DNA of 64,000 nt from Phenylobacterium sp. (lineage in GTDB: Bacteria; Pseudomonadota; Alphaproteobacteria; Caulobacterales; Caulobacteraceae): contig NZ_PNLB01000004.1 of NCBI RefSeq assembly GCF_013822795.1, positions 1 to 64,000 on the forward strand. The letters run 5' to 3'. The position numbers and the translations under genes were made by a program. The notes under the pieces are model-generated. The model saw only the letters and a list, made by a program, of their open reading frames with translations. It was not told the origin of the DNA and searched no databases. The stretch's first letter is position 1. The number at the start of each line of letters is the position of its first letter. Positions 1 through 8,813 of the stretch are shown in pieces.

Positions 1-567
1 GCGGCGGACCATCGCGCCGATCATGCCGAAGCCGGCGATCATCATCGCCCAGGTGGCGGGCTCGGGCACGGCCGACGCCACGTTCAGCTTCAGGCCCGCG
101 CCGTCCGCAGGGTCGTCGACGAAGCTGTAGACCTTGCTGCTGGAGTCGCTGAAGCCGAACGTCACCTTGGTTCCGAGCAGGCTCAGCACGGTTGCGCCGT
201 AGGCCGGGTTGTCGACCGCGTCGGGGTCGACGCCGTACAGCGAGAAGCTCTCGCCCGGGTTCCAGCCGTCGCCGCCGAAGAGGAAGGTCAGCACCGAGGT
301 GTCGACGCCGGTCATGCTGACCGTGGCGCCCGCCGGGCTATTGTAGCTCACGCTGTCCCAGACCAAGGGGACCGGCGTGGCCGTTCCGCCGTCGATGATC
401 AGCGAGGTGATGTTCAGGGTCGAGGACAGGTCGTTCAGGAACGACATGTCGATCGCGAAGCTGGTGTCCGGTCCGGCCAGGGATCCGCTGATCACCGAGG
501 CGGCTTGAGCTGAGACAGGCGCCGACAGCGCCGCGCAGGCGGCGAGCGCCAGCATCATTTTCTTCAT
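1..567 (-). CDS. PEP-CTERM (PEPxxWA) exported protein, 3' end at window edge
   Basis: Reading from the ATG at 567 gives a signal peptide (MKKMMLALAACAALSAPVSAQA), a Ser/Thr/Gly-rich middle of about 140 residues with no enzymatic motif, and a C-terminal VPEPATWAMMIAGFGMIGA followed by MVRR. That tail is the PEPxxWA version of the PEP-CTERM sorting signal: PEP motif, membrane segment, Arg cluster. Family knowledge: such proteins are processed by an exosortase and reach the cell surface or the extracellular matrix. The stop codon lies just beyond position 1, so about 189 residues is close to full length. Its specific function is not recognisable. Confidence 0.8.
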   Translation of the reverse strand, partial: MKKMMLALAACAALSAPVSAQAASVISGSLAGPDTSFAIDMSFLNDLSSTLNITSLIIDGGTATPVPLVWDSVSYNSPAGATVSMTGVDTSVLTFLFGGDGWNPGESFSLYGVDPDAVDNPAYGATVLSLLGTKVTFGFSDSSSKVYSFVDDPADGAGLKLNVASAVPEPATWAMMIAGFGMIGAMVRR

Positions 568-663
568 GGAATTTTCCCCCGCAGAATCTGGGCGAACCTC
601 TACCAGGGGTTAAATGCGGTTGGGAATTGCAATCGCGCGAGGCGGGAACGCTTCCGGCGCCGC

Positions 664-1257
664 CTAGTCCGCGCGGGCGTCGAACAGCGTGCGGATGACC
701 GGGATCAGGATGGCCTCGAGGTCGGCGGGTCTGGCGCCGGCCAGGGCCTCGATCTCCATCATCTGGCGCATGACCTGCAGTCCGGCGACCAGCGACAGGG
801 CCAGGGCCGCGCGCTCGCGCGAGAGCGGCCCGCCGATCATCCGCTCGAGGGTCGTCTGGTGGCCCTGGCCGATCCAGTCGCGGCCGATCTGGGCGGCGCG
901 TTCGCTCGACGCCGAGTGCAGCAGCACCAGGAAGCCGTCGAGCGGGGTCTCGCCCGGGGCGGTGACCTGGACCAACGCCTTGGCGAAGGCGGCCGGGAAG
1001 TCGGGGGCCGCCAGGTTCGCGGCCGAGAGGATGACGGGATCGCGCATGGTGTCGGCGCAGACCTCGGCGAACAGCTTCTCCTTCGAGCCGAAGTAGCGGT
1101 TGACCAGCATGGCGGTGACGCCGGCGCCGGCGGCGATCTCGCGCACGCCGGCTCCGTCGTAGCCCGAACGGGCGAAGGCGCGCCGCGCCGAGGCGAGGAT
1201 CGCCGCGCGCGTGGCGGCGGCGTTGCGGCGGCGGGGCGGGGCGGCGGTCTCGGTCAT
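664..1257 (-). CDS. TetR/AcrR family transcriptional regulator
   Basis: This 197-residue protein has a typical TetR N-terminal helix-turn-helix at about residues 15-60 (motifs AAILASARRAFARSGYDG, REIAAGAGV and NRYFGSKEKLF). The C-terminal ligand-binding part is variable. It is divergent from the NAD-dependent reductase starting at 1337. The 79-bp gap holds an inverted repeat that is a good operator candidate, so it probably represses itself and the reductase. The ligand cannot be read from sequence. Confidence 0.9.
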   Translation of the reverse strand: MTETAAPPRRRNAAATRAAILASARRAFARSGYDGAGVREIAAGAGVTAMLVNRYFGSKEKLFAEVCADTMRDPVILSAANLAAPDFPAAFAKALVQVTAPGETPLDGFLVLLHSASSERAAQIGRDWIGQGHQTTLERMIGGPLSRERAALALSLVAGLQVMRQMMEIEALAGARPADLEAILIPVIRTLFDARAD

Positions 1258-1261
1258 GACT

Positions 1262-1306
1262 CTACGCTTGTAGACATACGCCCGTTCGATAAGTATACAA
1301 GTGAAG
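1262..1306. promoter_or_regulatory. Inverted repeat, candidate TetR operator
   Basis: The 14-base arm at 1262-1275 read on the minus strand (GTCTACAAGCGTAG) matches 1293-1306 (GTATACAAGTGAAG) at 11 of 14 positions. A second small palindrome, ATAAGT...ACTTAT, spans 1289-1312. Both lie between the divergent tetR and reductase starts, in the only AT-rich stretch nearby. Confidence 0.55.
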
Positions 1307-1336
1307 ACTTATGATGCGTGCAGGCAGGAGCAGGCG

Positions 1337-2329
1337 ATGGCGCAGCGGGTGTTGGTGACCGGCGGGACCGGCTTCGTCGGCGGCTGGACGATCGTGGAGC
1401 TGCTGCGGCGCGGCTACGCCGTACGCACCACAGTGCGCAGCGCCGCCCGCGAGGCGGACGTGAGGGCGGCGGTCGGCACGCAGATCGCGCCGGACGGGCT
1501 GGAGTTCGCGTTGGCCGACCTGACCGCCGACGCCGGCTGGGACACGGCGGCGGCCGATTGCGACGCGGTGCTGCACATCGCCTCGCCGCTGGGCAATGGC
1601 GGCGATGACGAGAGCCTGATCGCCGCAGCTCAGGGCGGGACGTTGCGGGTGCTGGCCGCGGCGGCGCGGGCCGGCGTCAAGCGCGTGGTCATGACCTCCT
1701 CGACCGCGGCCTGCACGCCGGCGAAACCGCTGGAGCGGGCCATCGACGAGAACGACTGGACCGATCCGGAGCAGAAGGACCTGGCGGCCTATCGCAAGTC
1801 CAAGCTGCTGGCCGAGAAGGCGGCCTGGGACTTCATCGCCGGCGCGCCACAGACGCAGCTGACCACCATCCTGCCCGGCGCGATCTTCGGGCCGGTGCTG
1901 ACCCGCGAGCACCTGGGCTCGGTGGGGATCATCCAGCGGCTGCTGGACGGCCAGCCGCCGGCGCTGCCGCGGCTGGGCTTCAACATCACCGACGTGCGCG
2001 ACCTGGCCGAGCTGCACATCAAGGCGATGGAGACGCCGCAGGCGGCCGGCCAGCGCTACATCGCGCTCGGCGAGTCGCTCTGGTACGGCGAGGTCGCCCA
2101 GGCCTTGAAGGAACGTCTGGGCGAAAAGGCCGCCAAGGTCCCGACCGCGGCCATGCCCGATCTGGTGGCCAAGGGGCTGGCGGTGGCCTCGCCGCAGATG
2201 AAGGCGCTGCTGCCGTTGCTCGGCCGGACCCAGAAGTTCAGCACTGACAAGGCCCGCGCGGAACTGGGCTTCGCGCCGCGGCCGGCGCGCGACACGGTGG
2301 CCGACTGCGGGGCGAGCCTGGTCGACTGA
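1337..2329 (+). CDS. NAD(P)-dependent epimerase/reductase (dihydroflavonol reductase-like, extended SDR)
   Basis: The 330-residue protein opens with an extended-SDR Rossmann motif ([12 protein letters not shown]), followed by LHIASPL, MTSSTAA and the catalytic [13 protein letters not shown] (Tyr-x3-Lys). This is the dihydroflavonol 4-reductase/aldehyde reductase subgroup, which reduces a carbonyl with NADPH in the cytoplasm. I chose ATG 1337 over the upstream in-frame GTG 1301 because AGGAG at 1326-1330 is correctly spaced and the 1301 start would overlap the operator repeat. It is probably controlled by the divergent TetR. The substrate is unknown. Confidence 0.85.
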   Translation: MAQRVLVTGGTGFVGGWTIVELLRRGYAVRTTVRSAAREADVRAAVGTQIAPDGLEFALADLTADAGWDTAAADCDAVLHIASPLGNGGDDESLIAAAQGGTLRVLAAAARAGVKRVVMTSSTAACTPAKPLERAIDENDWTDPEQKDLAAYRKSKLLAEKAAWDFIAGAPQTQLTTILPGAIFGPVLTREHLGSVGIIQRLLDGQPPALPRLGFNITDVRDLAELHIKAMETPQAAGQRYIALGESLWYGEVAQALKERLGEKAAKVPTAAMPDLVAKGLAVASPQMKALLPLLGRTQKFSTDKARAELGFAPRPARDTVADCGASLVD

Positions 2330-2387
2330 CGCGACCGGAACGGGCGCCGGGCGCGGGCGTTGCCTTCACAGTCAAGGAGGCGTTCCG

Positions 2388-2567
2388 ATGCTGAAATGGG
2401 CTCTGATCTTTGCGGTGGTGGCGTTGATCGCCGGCGCCCTGGGGTTTGGCGGGATCGCCGGCGCAGCGGCCGGCATCGCCAAGATCCTGTTCTTCGTGTT
2501 CCTGGTCGGCTTCGTGCTGTTCCTGGTGCTCGGCTTCATGGCCGGGCGGAAGATCACCGGCGGATAG
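2388..2567 (+). CDS. DUF1328 (YtjA/UPF0391) small membrane protein
   Basis: This 59-residue protein starts [20 protein letters not shown], continues [18 protein letters not shown], and ends in MAGRKITGG. Two hydrophobic segments and the MLKWA start are hallmarks of the DUF1328/YtjA family of inner-membrane mini-proteins. A strong Shine-Dalgarno (AAGGAGG, 2374-2380) lies 7 nt before the ATG. In enterobacteria family members are stress-associated, but the molecular role is not established. It is monocistronic, convergent with the DUF3089 gene, and separated from it by a palindromic intergenic element. Confidence 0.85.
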   Translation: MLKWALIFAVVALIAGALGFGGIAGAAAGIAKILFFVFLVGFVLFLVLGFMAGRKITGG

Positions 2568-2576
2568 CGGTCCCCA

Positions 2577-2674
2577 ATCCCCGGCCGCGCATGCGAGCCG
2601 GGGATCCATATGCGCCGGGGATTACCGACGGAACTCGGCGTTTATGGATGGCCGGGACCTGACGGCCCGGCCAT
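2577..2674. repeat. Two-stem palindromic intergenic element between convergent genes
   Basis: Perfect inverted repeats ATCCCCGGC (2577-2585) / GCCGGGGAT (2597-2605) and ATGGCCGGG (2648-2656) / CCCGGCCAT (2666-2674) fill the gap between two convergent genes. There is no T-tract. It is plausibly a REP-like element acting as a bidirectional transcript end. Confidence 0.5.
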
Positions 2675-2689
2675 GACGAGCCTTAGGAG

Positions 2690-3874
2690 CTACTTCTGGG
2701 CCAGATAGGCCTGGGATTGGCTGCCGACGAGATCGACCAGGTTCCCCATGGTCAGGTTCACGTCGATCAGATGCAGGCCCCAATCCTTGAGCACGATCGG
2801 GCCGACCTTCACATCGCCGGCGATCTCGTCCGTACGCGGATCATTGGGGTCGGCGTTGATGCGCACCGACAGATAGTCGAAGCCGTCCTTGGAGACGCAC
2901 TCGCCGGTCAGCAAGCCCGGGACCGAGACGAATGGCGTGGTGATCTTGGCGCCGTCCTTGGTCCAGGCCGGCGGGGCGGCGGACTCCGCAGCGATCATCG
3001 CGCCCGACGACAGGTAGGCGTGCAACTCGCCCTTGCCGCCGGCGAGCGCGGCGGGGTTGACGCAGGCCGCCTGCATGGCCGGGTTCGGCTCGCGCGGGAC
3101 GCCGAAGCGGCTGCCCTTGGGCGGCGGCGAGGTCTCGCGGAAGCTGACATAGGCCACCGCGCAGCCGACCTGGCTCGGGCTCTTGCAGAGCGGGATCGAC
3201 TTGAAGGTTCCCGTGTCCTGGCCCTTGAGCACCGGCAGGTTGGTTCCGAGCAGCAGGGCCGAGATCAGCTGCTTCTGGGCGGGCTTGCCGTCGATCTCCT
3301 TGGCGATCAGTTCGGTCAGCAGGCCCGCGCCCTGGGAGTGGCCGATCAGCACGACGCCGCGGCCCTTGTTCTCGTGCGTCAGGTAGTGGTTCCAGGCGTC
3401 GACGACGTCGTCGTAGTTGGTGGTCGGGATCGGTCCGGCCGGCGGCTTGGCGCCCGGGGCCATGCGCGCGCGCAGGGTGGTCAGGGTCACCTGCCGGTAC
3501 ATCGGCGCGTAGATCCTGCACTTGGAGCCGAAGCGGGCGAGCTGCTGCTCGACGACGCGGCGCTCCTCGGCGTTGGGGGTCATGTCGGAGAATACGCCCG
3601 GATCGTTGGAGACGGTCGGGTAGACGTAGAAGCAGTCGACCTGTGCGGCCGGGTCGGGCTTCCAGGTCTCCTTGGTCATGGAGCCGTCGGCCTGGATCAC
3701 CGTGGTGGTGTTGTCGATCGCGCAGGCGTCGGCGCGGCCCGGCCAGCACAGCCAGTTCTCGGTCTTCGAGTAGTCGTTATGGGCCGCTGCGGCCGGCGCC
3801 TGGGCGGCGGCCGGGACGGCGAAAGCACTGAAAAGCAGGCCGGCGGCTGCCGCCGCGAGCGTTATCCTGGACAT
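2690..3874 (-). CDS. DUF3089 alpha/beta-hydrolase (lipase-like), exported
   Basis: About 394 residues. A signal peptide (MSRITLAAAAAGLLFSAFAV...AAA-QA) is followed by the DUF3089 fold: a YPTVSNDPG region, then the nucleophile elbow GHSQGAG (Ser in GxSxG), and a late DVNLTMGNLV segment. Family proteins are lipase-like serine hydrolases of unknown physiological substrate, here probably periplasmic. ATG 3874 is preferred to GTG 3883 because a purine-rich GGTGGGG sits upstream at suitable distance and because the signal peptide then starts with MSR. It is monocistronic by spacing. Confidence 0.85.
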   Translation of the reverse strand: MSRITLAAAAAGLLFSAFAVPAAAQAPAAAAHNDYSKTENWLCWPGRADACAIDNTTTVIQADGSMTKETWKPDPAAQVDCFYVYPTVSNDPGVFSDMTPNAEERRVVEQQLARFGSKCRIYAPMYRQVTLTTLRARMAPGAKPPAGPIPTTNYDDVVDAWNHYLTHENKGRGVVLIGHSQGAGLLTELIAKEIDGKPAQKQLISALLLGTNLPVLKGQDTGTFKSIPLCKSPSQVGCAVAYVSFRETSPPPKGSRFGVPREPNPAMQAACVNPAALAGGKGELHAYLSSGAMIAAESAAPPAWTKDGAKITTPFVSVPGLLTGECVSKDGFDYLSVRINADPNDPRTDEIAGDVKVGPIVLKDWGLHLIDVNLTMGNLVDLVGSQSQAYLAQK

Positions 3875-3964
3875 GTTCCCCACCTGAAAATCTGGTCTTC
3901 GTAATGGGGCGGAGAATGCGCAGAACGTCGGTTGGCGTCCAGGCGTCTTAGCTAACCTAGAGTG

Positions 3965-6079
3965 TCAGGCGACCCGCTGGTCGGCGGCCAGGCGGGTGTC
4001 GAGCGCCCGGTCGATGGCGTCGAGCAGGTGGGCGATCTCGATCGGCTTGGGCACGAAGCCGTTCATGCCGGCGGCCAGATACTCGGCCACCTGATGGGGC
4101 ATGACGTTGGCCGACAGCGCCAGGATCGGGATCGGCGGCAGGTCGCGCTCGCCCTCCAGGCGGCGGATGGCGGCCGTGGCCTCGACGCCGTTCATCACCG
4201 GCATCTGGCCGTCCATCAGGATCAGCTGGAAGTCGCCCTCGAAGAATGCCTCGACCGCCTGGGCGCCGTCGCCGACGATGGTCAGGTCGATGGCGAACGG
4301 CTCCAGCATGGCGCGCAGGATCAGCTGGTTGGTCAGGTTGTCCTCGGCCGCCAGGATGCGCGCGCGGGCGCCGGGACGGGCGACGCGGGCCTGGGCCGGG
4401 GCCAGCGGCGCGGCCGGCGCCAGGGCCGCGGCGCGCCATTCGAGCGGCAGGACCAGGGTGAAGACCGAGCCTTGCCCCTCGATGCTCTCGACCGAGAGCT
4501 CGCCGCCCATCAGCGCCGCCAGTTCGTGGCTGATCGCCAGGCCCAGGCCGGTGCCGCCGTAGCGGCGGGTGGTGGAGGCGTCGACCTGGATGAACTTGTC
4601 GAACAGGTCGTGCATGCGGTCGGCCGGAATGCCGATGCCGGTGTCGGCGACGGTGATGCGCACGCCGGCCGCTTCGCGCTGGACGCGGACGGCGACCTCG
4701 CCGGCGGCGGTGAACTTCACGGCGTTGGAGACCAGGTTGGCGACCACCTGGCGCAGGCGCACGCCGTCGCCGCACCAGACGCCGTCGGCGGCGGGGTCGA
4801 GCTCGAAGCGGAAGGCGACGGCCTTCTGTTCGGCCAGGGCCGCGAAGGGGGCGCAGGCGACGTGGACGGCCTGGCCGAGGTCGAACTCGTGGGCGTCGAG
4901 CTGCAGGCGACCGGCCTCGATCTTCGACATGTCGAGGATGTCGTTGAGCAGCACCAGCAGGGTCTGGCCGCTCTCGCGCACGACGTCGAGCTGGCGGCGC
5001 TGGCCGGGGGTCAGGTCCTCACGCGAGAGGATCTGGGTCATGCCGAGGATGCCGTTCAGCGGGGTGCGGATCTCATGGCTCATGTTGGCCACGAACTGCG
5101 ACTTGGCGATGCTGGCGGCGGCGGCCTCGTCGCGGGCGCGGACCAGGTCGTCCATGGTCTGGCGCAGGACCAGGTCGTTGCGGTCGATCTCGCCGAACAC
5201 CCGGTGGACGCGCGCGGCCAGCAGCAGGGCCGAGATCAGCAGGGCGACCATGCCGAGGGCGAACAGCGGGGCGATCTGGCGCAGCACCATGTTGCCGGGA
5301 TGGCTGCTGGTCCAGGCCAGGGCGGCGATCGGGGTCTGGTCCGGTGCGCGCAGCTGCACGCTGGCCGGGATGGCGCGGTTCCAGGGCAGCAGCCGCACGT
5401 CGGAGACCCGCATGGCTTGGGCGACGTCCTGCAGCATGGCCGCGTCGATGCGGCGGGCCGAGATGAGCAGCCGGTCGGGAGCGCCGCGCGAATTGATCGC
5501 CGGGGTCTCGGGCACGATGTTGGTGACCGCGGCCATGTAGAGCTCGCCGCCGACGCTGATCACGCCGGTGCGGGTGATCGAGCCGCCGATGCCGCGATTG
5601 CGGGCCGCGCCGCGCAGGGCCTCCAGCTCGCGCACCTGGGCGACCAGCGGCGCGGTCTCGCGAAGGAAGGCGGCGGCCTGGCGCTCGCCGGCGCGGGCTC
5701 CGTCGCGCCAGGCGTAGGCCGGCTGGTCCGCCTCATCGAGCACGAAGGAGGCGGCGTGGCGCATGTAGGTTTCGAAGTAGCTGCCGATGTAGAGGTCGGC
5801 CCATTCGGCGTCGACGTCGTGGCCGAGCTTCAGATAGGCGTCGTCCCAGATCGAGGCCGAGATCACCTGGCCGACCAGCTCGTGCTCGCGTTCGCTCAGG
5901 TAGTTCGAGATCAGCGCGCGTTCCTCGTCCACGTGGGCGCGGTCGACGACGCTGGCGGTGTAGAAGATCAGGCCCAGGCAACCGGCCGCCACGATCAGCA
6001 GCACCGCTGAGGAGAAGGCGACAATCCGGCTGATGGCGCGCCGGTTACGGGCGAGACTCGATCTGATCACACGACACAC
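3965..6079 (-). CDS. Hybrid sensor histidine kinase with extracytoplasmic CHASE-type sensor
   Basis: 704 residues. A TM helix at about 17-40 is followed by a periplasmic domain at about 40-240 (SASIWDDAYLKLG resembles CHASE4). A second TM at about 258-282 leads to HisKA with the phospho-accepting His335 in MSHEIRTPLNG, HATPase_c with DTGIGIP and GTGLGLAI, and a C-terminal receiver with acceptor Asp623 (LILMDGQMP). The ORF begins with GTG 6079, and another GTG three codons later is also possible. There is no adjacent output regulator, so the phosphorelay partner is elsewhere. Its kinase and receiver core closely resembles the hybrid kinase at 46281-48593. Confidence 0.9.
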   Translation of the reverse strand: MCRVIRSSLARNRRAISRIVAFSSAVLLIVAAGCLGLIFYTASVVDRAHVDEERALISNYLSEREHELVGQVISASIWDDAYLKLGHDVDAEWADLYIGSYFETYMRHAASFVLDEADQPAYAWRDGARAGERQAAAFLRETAPLVAQVRELEALRGAARNRGIGGSITRTGVISVGGELYMAAVTNIVPETPAINSRGAPDRLLISARRIDAAMLQDVAQAMRVSDVRLLPWNRAIPASVQLRAPDQTPIAALAWTSSHPGNMVLRQIAPLFALGMVALLISALLLAARVHRVFGEIDRNDLVLRQTMDDLVRARDEAAAASIAKSQFVANMSHEIRTPLNGILGMTQILSREDLTPGQRRQLDVVRESGQTLLVLLNDILDMSKIEAGRLQLDAHEFDLGQAVHVACAPFAALAEQKAVAFRFELDPAADGVWCGDGVRLRQVVANLVSNAVKFTAAGEVAVRVQREAAGVRITVADTGIGIPADRMHDLFDKFIQVDASTTRRYGGTGLGLAISHELAALMGGELSVESIEGQGSVFTLVLPLEWRAAALAPAAPLAPAQARVARPGARARILAAEDNLTNQLILRAMLEPFAIDLTIVGDGAQAVEAFFEGDFQLILMDGQMPVMNGVEATAAIRRLEGERDLPPIPILALSANVMPHQVAEYLAAGMNGFVPKPIEIAHLLDAIDRALDTRLAADQRVA

Positions 6080-6183
6080 GGCACCTGGTTCGCCCCAGAT
6101 GTCGCCTGCGCCGCGCTAGCAAATGGTGAATCGCGCCGACCGGGCGGGAGGTCTGCGACATCCCGCCTCAGTCGGTGAGGTCG

Positions 6184-7188
6184 TCAGGCCACGCGGACGC
6201 GGGCGGTGCTTTCCGGCAGATCCTGGCCGAAGGCGCGCTGGAAGAACTCGGCCACGGTGCCGCGCTCGAGCTCGTCGCACTTGTTCAGGAAGGTCAGGCG
6301 GAAGGCGAAGGCCAGGTCGCCGCCGAAGATCTCGGCGTTCTGGGCCCAGGTGATCACGGTCCGCGGGCTCATGACGGTCGAGATGTCGCCGTTCATGAAG
6401 GCGTTGCGGGTCATGTCGGCGACACGGACCATCGCAGCGATGGTGCGCTTGCCCTCGGCGGTGTCGTAGTGCGGCGACTTGGCCAGCACGATCTCGGCTT
6501 CGACGTCGTGCGGCAGGTAGTTCAGCGTGGTGACGATCGACCAGCGGTCCATCTGACCTTGGTTGATCTGCTGGGTGCCGTGATAGAGGCCGGTGGTGTC
6601 GCCCAGACCGATGGTGTTGGTCGTCGAGAACAGCCGGAAGAACGGGTTCGGGCGGATGACGCGGTTCTGGTCGAGCAGGGTCAGCTTGCCCTGCGCCTCC
6701 AGGATGCGCTGGATCACGAACATCACGTCCGGACGGCCGGCGTCGTATTCGTCGAACACCAGGGCGACCGGGCGCTGGATCGCCCAGGGCAGGATGCCTT
6801 CGCGGAATTCGGTGACCTGCTTGCCGTCCTTCAGGACGATGGCGTCCTTGCCGACCAGGTCGATACGCGAGACGTGGCTGTCGAGGTTGACGCGGATCAG
6901 CGGCCAGTTGAGGCGCGCGGCGACCTGCTCGATGTGGGTCGACTTGCCGGTGCCGTGATAGCCCTGGACCATCACGCGGCGGTCGAACGCGAACCCGGCG
7001 CAGATGGCCTTGGTCGTCTCGGCGTCGAACTTGTAGGCTGGGTCGATGTCCGGGACGTGAGCGTCGCGTTCGGAGAACGCGGGGACGGTCATGTCGACGT
7101 CGACGCCGAAGGTGTCGCGGACCGAGACCTTCTTGTCCGGCACCAGGGCGATGAGCTTGTCTTCTTGCGTATTGGCGAAAGAGGTCAT
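6184..7188 (-). CDS. cobS: Cobaltochelatase subunit CobS (AAA+ ATPase)
   Basis: The 334-residue AAA+ protein has Walker A GYHGTGKS at residues 76-83, Walker B in [10 protein letters not shown], and the characteristic [24 protein letters not shown]-terminal segment (given here in part) of aerobic cobaltochelatase CobS. CobS with CobT drives ATP-dependent cobalt insertion by CobN into hydrogenobyrinic acid diamide for cobalamin synthesis. A cobT gene would be expected directly downstream, but a hybrid kinase lies there instead, and the usual dnaJ/bolA neighbours are 20 kb away. Some CobS-like proteins may serve as general AAA+ partners, but the match to true CobS is strong. Confidence 0.9.
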   Translation of the reverse strand: MTSFANTQEDKLIALVPDKKVSVRDTFGVDVDMTVPAFSERDAHVPDIDPAYKFDAETTKAICAGFAFDRRVMVQGYHGTGKSTHIEQVAARLNWPLIRVNLDSHVSRIDLVGKDAIVLKDGKQVTEFREGILPWAIQRPVALVFDEYDAGRPDVMFVIQRILEAQGKLTLLDQNRVIRPNPFFRLFSTTNTIGLGDTTGLYHGTQQINQGQMDRWSIVTTLNYLPHDVEAEIVLAKSPHYDTAEGKRTIAAMVRVADMTRNAFMNGDISTVMSPRTVITWAQNAEIFGGDLAFAFRLTFLNKCDELERGTVAEFFQRAFGQDLPESTARVRVA

Positions 7189-7422
7189 GGCGCGGTTCGA
7201 TTACAAGGTTACGGGGCCGATGCAAACGGCTGTTTGCGGATGACGTAGCGTCGGCCAGGGAAGGGGAATGTCTTTAGCCGGATTCCACGCGGCGGGGCAG
7301 TCCGATTGACCAAGCCAGGGCAGACCGCTCCGGCCGCCGCGTCTGGCGTGTAATGTCAATTCTTTGGCGCCTGGGGTCAAGCTGGCCGGCCTAGGGTGGC
7401 GCTCAAACAGGAGGAAACGACC

Positions 7423-8286
7423 ATGGGCCAGATGCTCGCCGACGCCATCACCGTCACGCCGCAGCCGAGCGGCTTCGGCGCGGAGATCACCGGCCCGGAC
7501 CTGTCGCGGCCGCTGGACGGGCCGACCCTGGCGGCGGTCAAGGACGCCTGGGCGCGGCATGGCGTGCTGGCGTTTCCCGACCAGCCGCTGAGCCTGGAGG
7601 CGCTGGAGGCCTTCACCCTGCAGATCGGGCCGTTCGGGGTCGACCCGTACATCAAGCCGATGGCCGGCCATCCCAACGTGCTGGAGTTGCGCCGCGAGCC
7701 CGACGAGAAGTCCAAGAACTTCGGAGCCGGCTGGCACTCGGACTGGAGCTTCCAGAAGGAGCCGCCGGCCGCGACGCTGCTGCGTTCGGAGGTCACCCCG
7801 CCGGTCGGCGGCGACACCCTGTTCGCCGACTGCGCGCGGGCCTACGACGCGCTGTCGGACGGGATGAAGGCGCTGCTGGCGCCGCTGAAGGCGGTGCACT
7901 CGGCGACCCGCGCCTACGGGACCGCGGGAGCGTACGCCAACGAGACCGAGGCGCGGACGATGGAGATCATCGTCTCGGCCGAGGCCGACAAGACCCTGAC
8001 CCATCCGCTGGTCCGCACTCACCCGGTGACCGGCCGCAAGGCGCTGTTCGTCAGCCCGACCTACACGGTCGGCATCGAGGGCCTGACCTTCCAGGAGAGC
8101 CACGCGATCCTCGGCTACCTCTATCAGCACATGACCCAGGAGCAGTTCATCTACCGCCACAAGTGGAAGCAGGGGATGCTGCTGATGTGGGACAACCGCT
8201 GCACTGTGCATTTCGCCGAGGGCGGCTATGACGGCCACCTGCGGGTCATGCACCGCACGACCGTGGCGGGGGACGCGCCGGTTTAA
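7423..8286 (+). CDS. TauD/TfdA family Fe(II)/2-oxoglutarate dioxygenase
   Basis: 287 residues. The iron facial triad is visible as His105-x-Asp107 (WHSDWS) and His263 (WDNRCTVHFA), with the 2-oxoglutarate-binding Arg278 in VMHRTTVAGD, 15 residues after the distal His as in TauD. The family oxidises taurine, alkylsulfonates, aryloxyalkanoates and related compounds. Nothing nearby identifies the substrate (no sulfonate transporter). AGGAGG at 7409-7414, 8 nt before ATG 7423, decides this start over the in-frame upstream codon at 7396. Confidence 0.9.
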   Translation: MGQMLADAITVTPQPSGFGAEITGPDLSRPLDGPTLAAVKDAWARHGVLAFPDQPLSLEALEAFTLQIGPFGVDPYIKPMAGHPNVLELRREPDEKSKNFGAGWHSDWSFQKEPPAATLLRSEVTPPVGGDTLFADCARAYDALSDGMKALLAPLKAVHSATRAYGTAGAYANETEARTMEIIVSAEADKTLTHPLVRTHPVTGRKALFVSPTYTVGIEGLTFQESHAILGYLYQHMTQEQFIYRHKWKQGMLLMWDNRCTVHFAEGGYDGHLRVMHRTTVAGDAPV

Positions 8287-8306
8287 GGGCGCTGGCTCGA
8301 CCACAC

Positions 8307-8420
8307 CTCATCCGCTCACCCCGGCGAAAGCCGGGGCCCAAGCGGCGCCTTGACTAGGCTGGAGCGCCGCACGCTTGTTGGCGCCTCGGCTTGGGTCCCG
8401 GCTTTCGCCGGGATGAGCGG
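8307..8420. repeat. Long imperfect palindrome, dispersed family 2 copy
   Basis: CTCATCCGCTCACCCCGGCG continuing AAAGCCGGGGCCCAAGC on the left is mirrored by GCTTGGGTCCCGGCTTTCGC continuing CGGGATGAGCGG on the right, with a GC-rich centre. A related element lies at 57847-57941. Such palindromes are scattered between genes in Caulobacterales genomes; here it separates two plus-strand genes. Confidence 0.65.
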
Positions 8421-8437
8421 TGTGAGCGAGAGGCGCG

Positions 8438-8809
8438 ATGCTAAAACTTGGCCCGGCGTTGGTGATGACGCCCGACCTCGCTGCCGCGCTCAGCTTCTAT
8501 CGTGACGTGCTGGGGTTGAGCCTCAGCGAGCAGTTCGAGAGTCAGCTGGTGTTCGATCTCGGCGGTCGGACGCTGCACGTGTTCGCCTGCGCGCGGCCGG
8601 CGCCGGAGGCCGCGCATGGCGCCGACGGCGCCAGCGTGATCAGCTTCGAGGTCGAGGCGATCGGGCCGGTGATGGCCGACCTCGCCGCCAAGGGCGTCGA
8701 ATTCCTGCATGCGCAGCCGGCGTGGAACGCGCAGGCGGGCCTGGCCTATGCGGCGTTCCGCGCGCCGGGCGGGATCGTGCATGAACTGGTCGAGCGGCGG
8801 CGGAGCTAG
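8438..8809 (+). CDS. VOC (glyoxalase/bleomycin-resistance/dioxygenase) superfamily protein
   Basis: The 123-residue single VOC module has the two beta-alpha-beta-beta-beta repeats, with TPDLAAALSFYRDVLGL at the start and FRAPGGIVHELVE at the end. The final Glu is in the usual metal-ligand position. VOC proteins include lyases, dioxygenases and antibiotic-binding proteins; no specific reaction can be assigned. It is convergent with the DUF1254 gene, with only four bases between the stops. Confidence 0.8.
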   Translation: MLKLGPALVMTPDLAAALSFYRDVLGLSLSEQFESQLVFDLGGRTLHVFACARPAPEAAHGADGASVISFEVEAIGPVMADLAAKGVEFLHAQPAWNAQAGLAYAAFRAPGGIVHELVERRRS

Positions 8810-8813
8810 CGCT

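Noticed and set aside
3962..6010. 682-codon open frame opposite the hybrid kinase
   Set aside because: No domain or signal, composition typical of antisense shadow; the kinase on the other strand has all catalytic motifs.
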